NCBI GenBank assembly: GCA_026002855.1
Contig: BPGD01000001.1
Coordinates: 558,001-622,000 of the forward strand
Origin: Bryobacteraceae bacterium
Lineage (GTDB): Bacteria; Acidobacteriota; Terriglobia; Bryobacterales; Bryobacteraceae
DNA length: 64,000 bases
Reading direction: 5' to 3'
Positions 7,612 through 16,232 of the stretch are shown here, in pieces. The notes beneath the pieces were generated by a model, which was not told the origin of the DNA, ran no database searches, and worked only from the letters and a program-made list of their open reading frames with translations. Made by a program: the position numbers and the translations under genes. Every line of letters begins with the position of its first letter. The stretch's first letter is position 1.

Positions 7612-8252
7612 GCGGCTGGATCGACATCAGCACGCCGCTGCGCGCGGGCATGACCGTCTGGCCGGGCGACGGACCGCCGCGGATCGGGCGGGTGCAGTCG
7701 TTCGAGCAGGGCGGCGCGTACAACCTGACGCGGCTCGAGATCAGCGCGCACACGGGCACGCACCTGGACGCGCCGCTGCACTTCCTGCCCGGCGGCGCTT
7801 CCATCGACACGATGCCCGCCGGGGCGATGATGGGGCCCGCCCGCGTGGTGCGCGTGGCCGGCGACACGGTGCGCGCCGCCGACGTGCCGGACGATCTCGC
7901 GCCCGGCGCGCGGGTGCTGTTCCGGACGCGGAACAGCGAACGGGACCTGTTTGCCGGAACATTTTTTGAGGATTATGTTTTCCTTGGCCGGGACGCGGCG
8001 GAGAGGCTTGTCGAGGCGCGCGCGCTCCTGGTCGGCATCGATGCGCTCTCGGTGAGCGGCTTCCACGAAGACCCGGCCGGAACGCACCGCGTGCTGCTCG
8101 GGGCGGGCGTCTGGATCCTGGAAGGCATCCGGCTCGCCGGCGTCGAGCCCGGAGAGTATGAACTCGTCTGCCTGCCGTTGCGGCTGGAAGGCGCCGACGG
8201 CGCGCCGGCGCGGGCGCTCATCAGGCGGGTTCGCCTTTCAGACAACGGGTGA
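7608..8252 (+). CDS. Cyclase family protein (kynurenine formamidase-like)
   Basis: A 214-residue metal-dependent hydrolase of the cyclase/KynB family. The diagnostic motif HTGTHLDAPLHF (HxGTHxDxPxH) is near residue 45, and DISTPLRAGMTVWPGD is the usual N-terminal strand. Length matches KynB (about 210). The start at 7608 overlaps the DUF1080 stop (ATGA); the longer frame back to 7356 is inside DUF1080 and rejected. No other tryptophan-degradation gene is nearby, so formamidase activity is a family-level guess. Confidence 0.85.
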   Translation: MSGWIDISTPLRAGMTVWPGDGPPRIGRVQSFEQGGAYNLTRLEISAHTGTHLDAPLHFLPGGASIDTMPAGAMMGPARVVRVAGDTVRAADVPDDLAPGARVLFRTRNSERDLFAGTFFEDYVFLGRDAAERLVEARALLVGIDALSVSGFHEDPAGTHRVLLGAGVWILEGIRLAGVEPGEYELVCLPLRLEGADGAPARALIRRVRLSDNG

Positions 8253-8375
8253 CAACGGCCCGAGGCGGCCGGAGAGAGCGGTCCCGAGGCGCCCTTTCGT
8301 GCTTCCCGGCGTGCATCGCAGGTGATCGGAGGAGCCTGGCGATAGAATGAGGAGAGCAGGTCGGGGGCCATTCTC

Positions 8376-9761
8376 GTGGCATTTTTCCGCAAATTCACGC
8401 TGTTGTGCGCGGCCTGCGCGCTGACGGCCGCCGCGCAGCCGCAGCCCGGCGCGCTGGCGCAGTTGAGCGCGGGCTTCCAGCAGTTGAGCCGGCGCGTGCA
8501 TCCTTCGGTGGTTCGGGTCAGCACCGTGGGCTACCGGCAACTGGAACCTGAGGAAAGCGACGAGACCGGCGTGGCGGCGCGGCAGCAGAGCTCGGGCTCC
8601 GGCGTCATCATCGACGCCGACGGCTACATCGTCACCAACGCCCATGTCGTCGTGGGCGCGCAGCGCGTGCAGGTGACGCTGGCCCCGCCGGCGGACGGGC
8701 CGCGCCTGCGCACGCGTTCGGTGCGCGCCGAAGTGGTAGGGCTGGACCTGGAGACCGACGTCGCCCTGCTGCGCGTCCCGGAAAGGGGCCTGCCGGCGCT
8801 GGAGCTGGGCGACTCCGACCGGGTGGAGCAGGGCCAGCTCGTCTTCGCCTTCGGCAGCCCGCTCGGGCTGGACAACAGCGTGACGATGGGCGTGGTCAGC
8901 TCGCCGGCGCGCCAGTTGCGGCCGGACGACCCGATGGTCTACATCCAGACCGATGCGCCGATCAACCCGGGCAATTCGGGCGGTCCGCTGGTCGACACCG
9001 AAGGCCGCGTCATCGGCATCAACACGATGATCCTTTCCCAGTCCGGCGGCAACGAAGGCATCGGCTTCGCGGTGCCGTCCAATATCGTCGCCAGCGTTGT
9101 CGAGCAGCTCCGCCGCGCCGGGCGCGTCGTCCGCGGCGACATTGGTGCCACCGTGCAGACGATCACGCCGACACTCGCCGAAGGCTGGAAGCTGCCGCGC
9201 GACTGGGGCGTCGTCGTGGCTGATGTCGAACCGGAGCGGGAGGCGGACGCTGCCGGGCTCCGCGTCGGCGACGTCATCGTGGCGGCCAACGGCCGTGACA
9301 TTGACAACGCCCGCCAGTTCAACCTGGGCCTTTATCGTCCGGTCGTGGGCCAGACCATGACACTCGACGTGCTCCGCGGCCCGAAGAAGATCCGTCTGGA
9401 AGTCCGCATCGCCGAGCGTCACGACGAAGCCTCCACCTACGCCGAGCTGGCCAGCCGCGAGGAGAACCTGATTGCCGAACTCGGCATCTTTGCCGTCGAC
9501 CTGACGCCGGCGCTGCGCGAACAGCTCGCCCCGGCGCGGAGCGAGACCGGCGGCGTGCTGGTGGCGGCGCGCCACGCCGACAGCGCGGTGCTCGAAGAGG
9601 GCTTCCGCGCCGGCGATCTGATTTATGCCGTCAACCGGATGCCCGTGCGCAACGTGGCCGAGTTGCGCGCCTTTCTGCGGAAGCAAAAATCCGGCTCCGC
9701 GCTGGCCTTCCAGGTGGAGCGCGGCGGACGACTGCGGTTTGTGAGTCTGGAACTGCCGTAG
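8376..9761 (+). CDS. DegP/HtrA-like serine protease with PDZ domains
   Basis: A 461-residue exported S1C protease. A short signal peptide (MAFFRKFTLLCAACALTAAA) is followed by a trypsin-fold domain with the triad His90 (VTNAHVV), Asp128 (TDVALL) and Ser201 (GNSGGPL). Two PDZ segments follow: about 245-345 (AGLRVGDVIVAANG) and 365-455 (FRAGDLIYAVNRMPV). Likely role is periplasmic protein quality control. The start is GTG, the first in-frame start codon; a -10-like TAGAAT lies at 8343-8348 and GGAGAG at 8351, leaving a rather long gap to the GTG. Convergent with the PhoB-type regulator. Confidence 0.93.
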   Translation: MAFFRKFTLLCAACALTAAAQPQPGALAQLSAGFQQLSRRVHPSVVRVSTVGYRQLEPEESDETGVAARQQSSGSGVIIDADGYIVTNAHVVVGAQRVQVTLAPPADGPRLRTRSVRAEVVGLDLETDVALLRVPERGLPALELGDSDRVEQGQLVFAFGSPLGLDNSVTMGVVSSPARQLRPDDPMVYIQTDAPINPGNSGGPLVDTEGRVIGINTMILSQSGGNEGIGFAVPSNIVASVVEQLRRAGRVVRGDIGATVQTITPTLAEGWKLPRDWGVVVADVEPEREADAAGLRVGDVIVAANGRDIDNARQFNLGLYRPVVGQTMTLDVLRGPKKIRLEVRIAERHDEASTYAELASREENLIAELGIFAVDLTPALREQLAPARSETGGVLVAARHADSAVLEEGFRAGDLIYAVNRMPVRNVAELRAFLRKQKSGSALAFQVERGGRLRFVSLELP

Positions 9762-9771
9762 CGAACGGACT

Positions 9772-10488
9772 TCACCCAGCCGCCTGCTGCTGCATCGCCG
9801 CCTGAAGGGGATCCTCGTTGAACGAGTAGCCGAAGCCGCGAACGCTGCGGATGAAGCACAGCGCGCGGTCCTCGCCCTCCAGCTTCTGCCGCAGGCGCAG
9901 GATGTAGACGTCCACGGTACGGTCAGTGACAGCGCGGTCGTGCCCCCAGACGGCGTCCAGAAGCTGCTCGCGGCTGAAGACGACGCCCGGACGCGACATC
10001 AGGAACTCCAGCAGCCGGAACTCGGTGGCGGTGAGCGGCACGGGCCGGCCGTCCAGCGTCACCCGGCAGGAGGCACGGTCGAGCTGAAGCGGGCCCGCCT
10101 GCAAGGGCCGCGCCGGCGGCTGCGCCTGGCGGAATTGCAGTTTGACGCGCGCGATCAGCTCACGGACGAAGAACGGCTTGACGATGTAATCATTCGCGCC
10201 GAGCTCCAGACCAAGGATGCGGTCCGTCTCCGAGGCGCGCGCGGTGAGGAAAACGATCGGGATGTGCGCCAGCTCGGGGCGGCTGCGGATGCCCTTGCAG
10301 ATATCGAGCCCGTCTGAATCCGGCAGCATGATGTCGAGGATGATCAGATCCGGCCGCTCCTGCCGGACCATCTCCACGGCCCCGCGTCCGGTCTGCGACC
10401 CGACCACCAGGTAGCCCTCTTTTTCGAGGTTGTACTTCAGCAGCGCGAACAGATCCGTATCATCCTCGATGAGAAGAATTTTCTTCAT
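9772..10488 (-). CDS. phoB: OmpR/PhoB-family response regulator, probably PhoB
   Basis: A 238-residue regulator. The receiver has EDD at 8-10, phosphoacceptor Asp52 (LIILDIMLPDSDG) and conserved Lys in NDYIVKPF. The C-terminal winged-helix domain ends DRTVDVYILRLRQKL then IRSVRGFGYSF, typical of PhoB/OmpR. A three-unit Pho box sits directly upstream, which supports PhoB identity and autoregulation. No phoR, phoU or pst gene is adjacent, so the partner kinase must be elsewhere. Confidence 0.85.
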   Translation of the reverse strand: MKKILLIEDDTDLFALLKYNLEKEGYLVVGSQTGRGAVEMVRQERPDLIILDIMLPDSDGLDICKGIRSRPELAHIPIVFLTARASETDRILGLELGANDYIVKPFFVRELIARVKLQFRQAQPPARPLQAGPLQLDRASCRVTLDGRPVPLTATEFRLLEFLMSRPGVVFSREQLLDAVWGHDRAVTDRTVDVYILRLRQKLEGEDRALCFIRSVRGFGYSFNEDPLQAAMQQQAAG

Positions 10489-10521
10489 ACGCCCTTGTTC
10501 CTATTGTCACAGATACCGGCT

Positions 10522-10554
10522 TTTCGTTACAGAAACATGACGCTTTCGTGACAA
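10522..10554 (-). promoter_or_regulatory. Pho box upstream of the PhoB-type regulator
   Basis: Read on the minus strand, three 7-mers TTGTCAC (10554-10548), GCGTCAT (10543-10537) and CTGTAAC (10532-10526) are separated by 4-nt spacers GAAA and GTTT and followed by GAAA, giving 11-bp periodicity. This matches the known PHO box, repeated CTGTCAT/C plus four A/T-rich bases. Ten bases after the last 7-mer is TATCTG, a possible -10 at the spacing expected for PhoB-activated promoters. Confidence 0.65.
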
Positions 10555-10647
10555 GGAGACTAACCGCGCCCAATCGGGCCTTTTGTGAGCAGACAGATGG
10601 CCCAGGGGCCCGGGGGGGTCGCGCTCGGCCCCCGGGAACGGACCCGT

Positions 10648-12006
10648 TCAGACGGTCTTCGGATCCGGATGCACCCACGGGGAGCGGTAGGGCCGCGCCA
10701 GCAGGCGGTTGGCCTCGTCGTCGCCGCGGACGCGCCCGGCGGCGGCGTCCCAGTGGAGCGTGCGCCCGGTCTGTGCGGAGAGATTGGCCAGGATGCAGAC
10801 GGCGGTGGAGACGTAGCCCTGCTCGATGTCAGCCACGGGGCGACGGCCGTTGTCAATGGCCGAAAGCAGGTCCATCATGTGGTAGCGGATGGCCGGAGCG
10901 ACGTGGCGTTCGAGCCGTTCTTCGATCTTGTCCTCGGGGTACTGCTCGAGTTCGTAGGTCACGTCGCGGTGCACGGGCTGGCCCTCGTTGGGGATGAAGT
11001 CGTAGGAGTAGACGCTGGCCTTCAGGACTCCCTTTTCGCCGTAGAAAAATGCGGCCCACGGATATTTGGGATCGGGAGGCGGGCCCCAGGTGCGGTGCGT
11101 CCAGACGATGTCGAGGCCGTCGTGGTGGAAGATGGCCGTCTGGGTATCGCTGATGTTGCCCTTGCCCTCGCGGGTCACATAGATGCCGCCGGAGCTGGAG
11201 ACGGAGGCCGGCCAGCCGAGATCGAGCATCCAGCGCACCATGTCGTACATGTGGATGCACATGTCGCCGACGATGCCGTTGGAATACTCCATAAACTGGC
11301 GCCAGCGCCCCGGGTGCAGCATGGGATTGTAGGGGCGCATGGGCGCCGGGCCCACCCACATGTCGTAGTCGAGCCACGCGGGCGGCTGCGTGTCTGGCGG
11401 GTTCTCGCGCGAGCGCATCGGGTAGTAGCAGCAGATTTCGACGTGGCCGATGCGGCCGAGCCTGCCCGGGCGGATGAATTCATCGCGCGCCTCGATGAGA
11501 TGAGGCGTCGAGCGCCGCTGCGTGCCTACCTGCACCACGCGGTTGTACTTGCGGGCGGCGGCGAGGATCGCCTGCCCCTCGATGACATCGACGCTGATGG
11601 GCTTTTGCAGATACAGGTGGCAGCCGGCGCGGAGAGCCTCAATGGCAGTGAGCGCGTGCCAGTGGTCGGGCGTGGCGATGAGAACGATGTCGAGGTCGCG
11701 CTCCTTCAGCATGTCGCGGTAATCGCGGTAGAGCCGCGGCCGTCGCTTCGAGCGCTGCCGCTCGGCGGTGCGGTCGGCTGCCTGTTCCAGCATGCGCTGG
11801 TCGACGTCGCACAGCGAGACGACTTCCACGTTGGCGATCTGAATGAGCCGGAACAGGTCGCACTTGCCGTACCAGCCGGGGCCGATGACGCCGACGCGGC
11901 GCACCTTGTCGCGGTCGTAAGGCGGCTGGGGCGGGTTGGCGGCGGCGCGGGGCGCGGCGAGAATCGCCGGCGCGCCCTGAAGAAACGATCTGCGATCCAG
12001 GGCCAT
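10648..12006 (-). CDS. Gfo/Idh/MocA-family oxidoreductase with twin-arginine leader
   Basis: A 452-residue protein. The leader MALDRRSFLQGAPAILAAP is a good Tat signal (DRRSFLQG). VRRVGVIGPGWYGKCDLFRL is the nucleotide-binding Rossmann start, and YLQKPISVDVIEG is the family's EKP-like motif with Gln replacing Glu. It ends with the C-terminal domain seen in exported members (GDMCIHMYDMVRWMLDLGWP). The start at 12006 fits the Tat signal; an upstream frame to 12270 is antisense to the next gene. TATACT lies 6 nt before the ATG. Only 84 bp separates it from the divergent phosphatase operon. Confidence 0.85.
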   Translation of the reverse strand: MALDRRSFLQGAPAILAAPRAAANPPQPPYDRDKVRRVGVIGPGWYGKCDLFRLIQIANVEVVSLCDVDQRMLEQAADRTAERQRSKRRPRLYRDYRDMLKERDLDIVLIATPDHWHALTAIEALRAGCHLYLQKPISVDVIEGQAILAAARKYNRVVQVGTQRRSTPHLIEARDEFIRPGRLGRIGHVEICCYYPMRSRENPPDTQPPAWLDYDMWVGPAPMRPYNPMLHPGRWRQFMEYSNGIVGDMCIHMYDMVRWMLDLGWPASVSSSGGIYVTREGKGNISDTQTAIFHHDGLDIVWTHRTWGPPPDPKYPWAAFFYGEKGVLKASVYSYDFIPNEGQPVHRDVTYELEQYPEDKIEERLERHVAPAIRYHMMDLLSAIDNGRRPVADIEQGYVSTAVCILANLSAQTGRTLHWDAAAGRVRGDDEANRLLARPYRSPWVHPDPKTV

Positions 12007-12018
12007 GCCAAGAGTATA
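12007..12018 (-). promoter_or_regulatory. Candidate leaderless -10 element of the Gfo/Idh/MocA gene
   Basis: On the minus strand TATACT (12018-12013) is followed by six bases (CTTGGC) and the ATG at 12006, so transcription is expected at or beside the start codon. TTGCCT occurs 20 bp further upstream, a long spacing for a -35. Confidence 0.4.
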
Positions 12019-12090
12019 TCCGCGCCCGCGCGGCCGAAAGGCAACAGGGATGCGGCTCCGCACGTCAAAGAAAAAGTCGGAAGTCTTCGC

Positions 12091-13776
12091 ATGACCGCAC
12101 CTGACGGGCATACTCACGCTGACTTTGCGGAATGCGCCTTGCCGTATGCTGAATTTACGGTGGACGCGCGAACACGCGATCTGCGCCTGGATGCCAGCCG
12201 GCTGGAGAGCCTGCTCGAGTCGGCCAGGATTCTTGGCTCTTCGCTCGACCTGCGCGAACAGCTCAACCACCTGATGCGCACGGTGATGGGGCGCCTGCTG
12301 GTGACGCGCGCCCTCATCGCGTTGCGCGATGGCGAGGGCTGGCGCGCCGCCGCCGTGCGGGGATTCAAGGAAATCAGCGAAGACGACCCGGTGGAGCCGG
12401 AACGGCTGGCCGCGCTGGGGCTGACCCTTCAGATTCCGATCGGCGAAGGCGCGCGCCAGGCCGGTTTCCTTGCGCTGCCGCCGCCGCGGCGGCCTGGCTG
12501 GCCGGACGATCAGAGCGAGCGCGAGTTTCTGGAAGCGTTGCTTTCGCTGGCCTCAGCGACCATTGAAAACGCGCTCGCGCATGAGGAGATCGTCGAGGCC
12601 AACCGCGAACTGGCGCAGAAGATTCACGAGCTGAACACGCTGGTGGAGCTGGCCCGCGCTTTTTCTGCGACGATCGATCCCGAGGAGGTGGCGCGCATTC
12701 TGATGCTCACCCTGAGCGGACAGTGGACCGTGCGGCGCCACGCGCTCGTGGCCTGGCCGCCGGGGCAGCCGCCGCTGAAACTGGCGCGCAACGTCAGCGA
12801 CCCGGACCTCGAACGGTGGCGCGCGCTCGCGGAGGGGGCCGCCGAACCGCTGCGGGATGGGGCATTCCTGCTGGTCCCGCTGCGCAGCGGCGAGACCACC
12901 GTCGGCGTGGTGGCCCTGGGCCCGCCCGCTACCGGCAATGAGTACACGGCCGAGGACGTCGAGTTCTGTTCGGCGCTGGTGGCGCAGGCCTCGGTGGCGC
13001 TGGACAACGCGTGGCGCTTCCAGGACACGCTCTATCGCCGGCAGATGGAGCGCGAGCTCGAGCTGGCTTCGGCCATCCAGCGCGATCTGTTCCCCAAGCA
13101 GCTGCCGGAGGTGCCCGGGCTCGAGCTGGCGGCGGCAAACCGCCAGGCGCGCCTGGTGGGCGGCGACTATTACGATGTGCTCGGCGACCCGCAGCGGCCG
13201 CTGCTGTGCGTGGCCGACGTCGCCGGCAAAGGCATCTCGGCCTCGCTGCTGATGGCGACCATCCAGGCCACGCTGCGGGCGCTGCTCGTCTTCCCGCTCG
13301 AGCTGACCGAGCTGGTCAACCGGGCCAACGCGCTGCTTTGCGGTTCGATGCCCGGCAACCGCTACGCCACGCTGTTCACGGCGCGATACGACGCGCGGTC
13401 GGGGACGCTGGAATACGTCAACGCGGCGCAATGCCAGGCCATCCTCGCGCGCGCCGGCGGCCGCGTGGAGCTGCTGGATGCCACGGGGCTTCCCATCGGG
13501 ATGTTCCCCGGGATACAGTATGAGTCGCAGCCGCTGGAGCTCGGGCCAGGCGACGTGCTTGTCGTTTACTCGGACGGCGTGACCGACGCGCAGGCCCCTG
13601 GCGGAGAGGAATTCGGCCTCGAGCGCCTCCTGGACTGCGTCCGGCGGCTGGCCGGCCGCACGGCGCAGGAGATCTGCGACGGCGTGTTGGAAGCGGTGAG
13701 CCGGTTTGTGGAGGAGACGCCGCAGTACGATGACATCACCGTGATGGTCGTGCGGCGTGTGTCTGCGTCCGGATGA
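12091..13776 (+). CDS. GAF-domain PP2C (SpoIIE-type) phosphatase, RsbU-like
   Basis: A 561-residue soluble signalling phosphatase. Residues about 40-160 and 185-320 form two GAF-like sensory domains (LESARILGSSLDLREQLNHL; LNTLVELARAFSATIDPEEV). A linker helix MERELELASAIQRDLFPKQLP leads to the SpoIIE-type PP2C domain with GGDYYDV, the metal motif ADVAGKG, YSDGVTDAQ and the final DDITVMV. All expected metal aspartates are present. Such enzymes dephosphorylate STAS antagonists, and one is encoded in this operon at 18642. The ATG at 12091 is chosen; the frame is open far upstream but that part is antisense to the neighbouring gene. The stop overlaps the next ATG (ATGA). Confidence 0.9.
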   Translation: MTAPDGHTHADFAECALPYAEFTVDARTRDLRLDASRLESLLESARILGSSLDLREQLNHLMRTVMGRLLVTRALIALRDGEGWRAAAVRGFKEISEDDPVEPERLAALGLTLQIPIGEGARQAGFLALPPPRRPGWPDDQSEREFLEALLSLASATIENALAHEEIVEANRELAQKIHELNTLVELARAFSATIDPEEVARILMLTLSGQWTVRRHALVAWPPGQPPLKLARNVSDPDLERWRALAEGAAEPLRDGAFLLVPLRSGETTVGVVALGPPATGNEYTAEDVEFCSALVAQASVALDNAWRFQDTLYRRQMERELELASAIQRDLFPKQLPEVPGLELAAANRQARLVGGDYYDVLGDPQRPLLCVADVAGKGISASLLMATIQATLRALLVFPLELTELVNRANALLCGSMPGNRYATLFTARYDARSGTLEYVNAAQCQAILARAGGRVELLDATGLPIGMFPGIQYESQPLELGPGDVLVVYSDGVTDAQAPGGEEFGLERLLDCVRRLAGRTAQEICDGVLEAVSRFVEETPQYDDITVMVVRRVSASG

Positions 13777-16232
13777 GCGATCTCGAAAGGATCCTACGGC
13801 CCTTTGAGGCGTTCCTGGGCCTGCCGTGGAAACGGCGGCTCTGGGGCCTGCTGCTTGTGGGCGCCCCGCTGGCGCTGGCGCTCGGCTTCTGGATTCACGA
13901 ACACCGCACGCGCGGGCCGGGCTTCCGGATGTTGATTGACCGGCAGCGCGCCGTCGAGGCGGCGCGACAGGAGGCGCGCCGGCATGGCCTCGAAGTCAGC
14001 GGCTGGCGCGAACACGTGCGCTTCGAGATCCGTTCGACAAACCTCGCCTACTACCGGCTGCGCGATGTGGGCCCTCATTTCCGCGTGCGGCGGTTCCTGC
14101 CGGAGGCGGTGGCGCAGGTGCTGCTGGTGAAGCCGGACTACGGCCTCTGGCTGCGGGCCGATGTCGGCCCGCGCGGCTTCGTCACCGACCTCCGCGTGGG
14201 CGGGCGCGACCTGCGCGGCCCCACGGAGTTGCCGCCCGAAGAGCTTTCGCGCACCGCAGCCGAAGAAGAGCTGAGGGAATGGGTCGGCGGCATGGCGGTG
14301 CGGTTTCTCGGACAGCCCGAATCGAGCGTCACCGCCGAGGCGGGCGTGGCGGGCGTGCGCCGTTACACGTGGCGCATCGAACCGCGAAACGCGCCGGGCG
14401 TCGAACTGACGATGCGGATCGACGTGCTCGGCGACCGCGTCATCGGCCGATCGGTCGAGCCCGTCTACTCGTCCGAGATCCTCGAGACGGCCATTTCCCG
14501 GCCTTCGGCCGCCGCCGATTCGCTGAACGCGCTCCGGCTGCTGCTGATCGTCTTCCTCGCCGTCTATGCCTGCTACCGCTACGCCCGCCGCACCATCGAG
14601 CACGAGGCGCCGCATGGCCGGGCGCTCCTGCTGATGGCCTGTTTCACCGGCGCGAGCCTGCTGCTCGCCTTCGCCGATCCGGACTCGCTCGGCGAGCGCT
14701 TCGACGCGCAACAGTTCACCGCCGCCGCCACGGCGTTCCGGTGGACCCTCCTGACGCTGACCTCGGCGCTGGTGGGCGCGGTGCTGGGCATCGCCTATGG
14801 CGCCGGCGAAAGCGAATTGCGGGAAGGGTGGCCCGGCAAGCTGACTTCGCTCGATACCGGGCTCACGGGCCATGTCTTTTCAGCCAACATCGGAGTCTCG
14901 TTGGTGGCCGGCCTCGTCTGGGCATCCTGGCTGTTCTGTGCGGTGGTGCTGACGCGCGCCCTGATGGACGCCGGCCCGACCGAGCAGACGCTCAAGGCCA
15001 TTGGCTTCACGTTCGGCCGCTGGCCGTTGCTCGAACTGTTCACGGACACCCCGTTGCGGGCGGTCTCGCTGAGCATCTTTGTCCTGCTGGCGCCGCTCAC
15101 GTTCCTGCGGCGCCATGTGAAGCTGTCCGCCGTGCGCGTGCTGTTGCTGGCCGCCGTCGCGCTGCTGTTGAGCTACCAGGGCCGTCCGGCCGAGACCTTC
15201 GTTCCGGCCGCGTGGATTGAATCCTCGGCTGCGGCCGCAGCGGTGCTGCTGGCCTTCTACTGGTTCGACTATCTGGCGGCGGTGACTGCCGCGGCGGGAC
15301 TCAACCTGCTGTTGCAGCTCGCCGCGCTGCTGGCCACGGCCCCATACTGGCGCGAGCGGCTGGATATGGTGGCGGTGACGGCCGGGACGATGGCGCTGCT
15401 GGCCATTTCTGCGACATGGCTCGGCAAACGGTATTCCGACGAGCAGGTCCGCCCGGCGCACGCCAGGCGGCTGGCCGAACGGCTGGGACTGGAAGCGGAG
15501 ATCGCCGCCGCCCGCGAAGCGCAGCGGATGCTGTTGCCCGCCGCCAGGCCGGAATTGCCGGGCCTGTCTATCGCGGCGGTCTGCCGCGCCGCGCAGGAAG
15601 TCGGCGGCGACTTCTATGATTTTTACCCGCGGCCCGACGGGCAGCTCTGCGTGGTGGTGGCCGAAGGCGGCAGCGAGGGGCTGGCCTCGGCGATGACGAT
15701 CGCGCTGGCCAAGGGCTTCCTGATGCACGAGAACGCCGCCGGATCGCCAGTGGACGAAGCGTTGCTGCGGCTCGAAAAGGAACTGGGCGGGGTCCTTCAC
15801 CGCCGCGGCGAAAAGATCGGCGTCGGCATGGCCCTCATCGACCCCGCCACGGGGGCGCTGGAATTGGCCCGCGCCGGCGCCTGGCCGCGAATCTTCATCC
15901 GCCGCCGCGGCCAGCTTGCGGTCGAGCGGGCGCTGCCCGTATGGGTCGCCGGCATGACGCTGGAGGTCTACCGGACGCGGCTGGAGCCCGGTGACGCGTT
16001 GCTGATCTGCACGGACGGCCTGTTCCGGCTGTCGGCGGGAGGAGAAGGCAGGCTCCCGGAGAGGCTGCTGGAAAGCCTGCCGCCGGAGGAGCCGCCCGAG
16101 CTTCAGCCCTGGTTTGAGAACGCGCTGGCGCGGCTGGCACCCAGGCCGGCAGGAACGCCACTGGAAGACGACCTGACGGCCGTCCTGCTCTGCCTGTGCC
16201 CGCGGGCTGGCATTCGGGAGGCTGCCGCATGA
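13773..16232 (+). CDS. Large membrane protein with divergent SpoIIE-type PP2C domain
   Basis: An 819-residue protein. One transmembrane helix (about 23-41) leads to an extracytoplasmic domain of about 205 residues, followed by several more membrane helices between about 252 and 550 and a cytoplasmic PP2C domain (about 575-815). The linker IAAAREAQRMLLPAARPELPG and VGGDFYDFYP are standard, as are CTDGLF and DDLTAVL. The central DVxGKG metal loop, however, reads AEGGSEG, with Glu631 in place of the aspartate. Activity may be reduced, altered or lost. It is coupled to the genes on both sides by ATGA overlaps and is a paralogue of the next gene. Confidence 0.85.
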   Translation: MSDLERILRPFEAFLGLPWKRRLWGLLLVGAPLALALGFWIHEHRTRGPGFRMLIDRQRAVEAARQEARRHGLEVSGWREHVRFEIRSTNLAYYRLRDVGPHFRVRRFLPEAVAQVLLVKPDYGLWLRADVGPRGFVTDLRVGGRDLRGPTELPPEELSRTAAEEELREWVGGMAVRFLGQPESSVTAEAGVAGVRRYTWRIEPRNAPGVELTMRIDVLGDRVIGRSVEPVYSSEILETAISRPSAAADSLNALRLLLIVFLAVYACYRYARRTIEHEAPHGRALLLMACFTGASLLLAFADPDSLGERFDAQQFTAAATAFRWTLLTLTSALVGAVLGIAYGAGESELREGWPGKLTSLDTGLTGHVFSANIGVSLVAGLVWASWLFCAVVLTRALMDAGPTEQTLKAIGFTFGRWPLLELFTDTPLRAVSLSIFVLLAPLTFLRRHVKLSAVRVLLLAAVALLLSYQGRPAETFVPAAWIESSAAAAAVLLAFYWFDYLAAVTAAAGLNLLLQLAALLATAPYWRERLDMVAVTAGTMALLAISATWLGKRYSDEQVRPAHARRLAERLGLEAEIAAAREAQRMLLPAARPELPGLSIAAVCRAAQEVGGDFYDFYPRPDGQLCVVVAEGGSEGLASAMTIALAKGFLMHENAAGSPVDEALLRLEKELGGVLHRRGEKIGVGMALIDPATGALELARAGAWPRIFIRRRGQLAVERALPVWVAGMTLEVYRTRLEPGDALLICTDGLFRLSAGGEGRLPERLLESLPPEEPPELQPWFENALARLAPRPAGTPLEDDLTAVLLCLCPRAGIREAAA

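Noticed and set aside
10585-12090. Upstream extension of the GAF-PP2C protein by 502 codons
   Set aside because: This part is antisense to the Gfo/Idh/MocA gene, which has a clear Tat signal and family motifs; the phosphatase starts at 12091.
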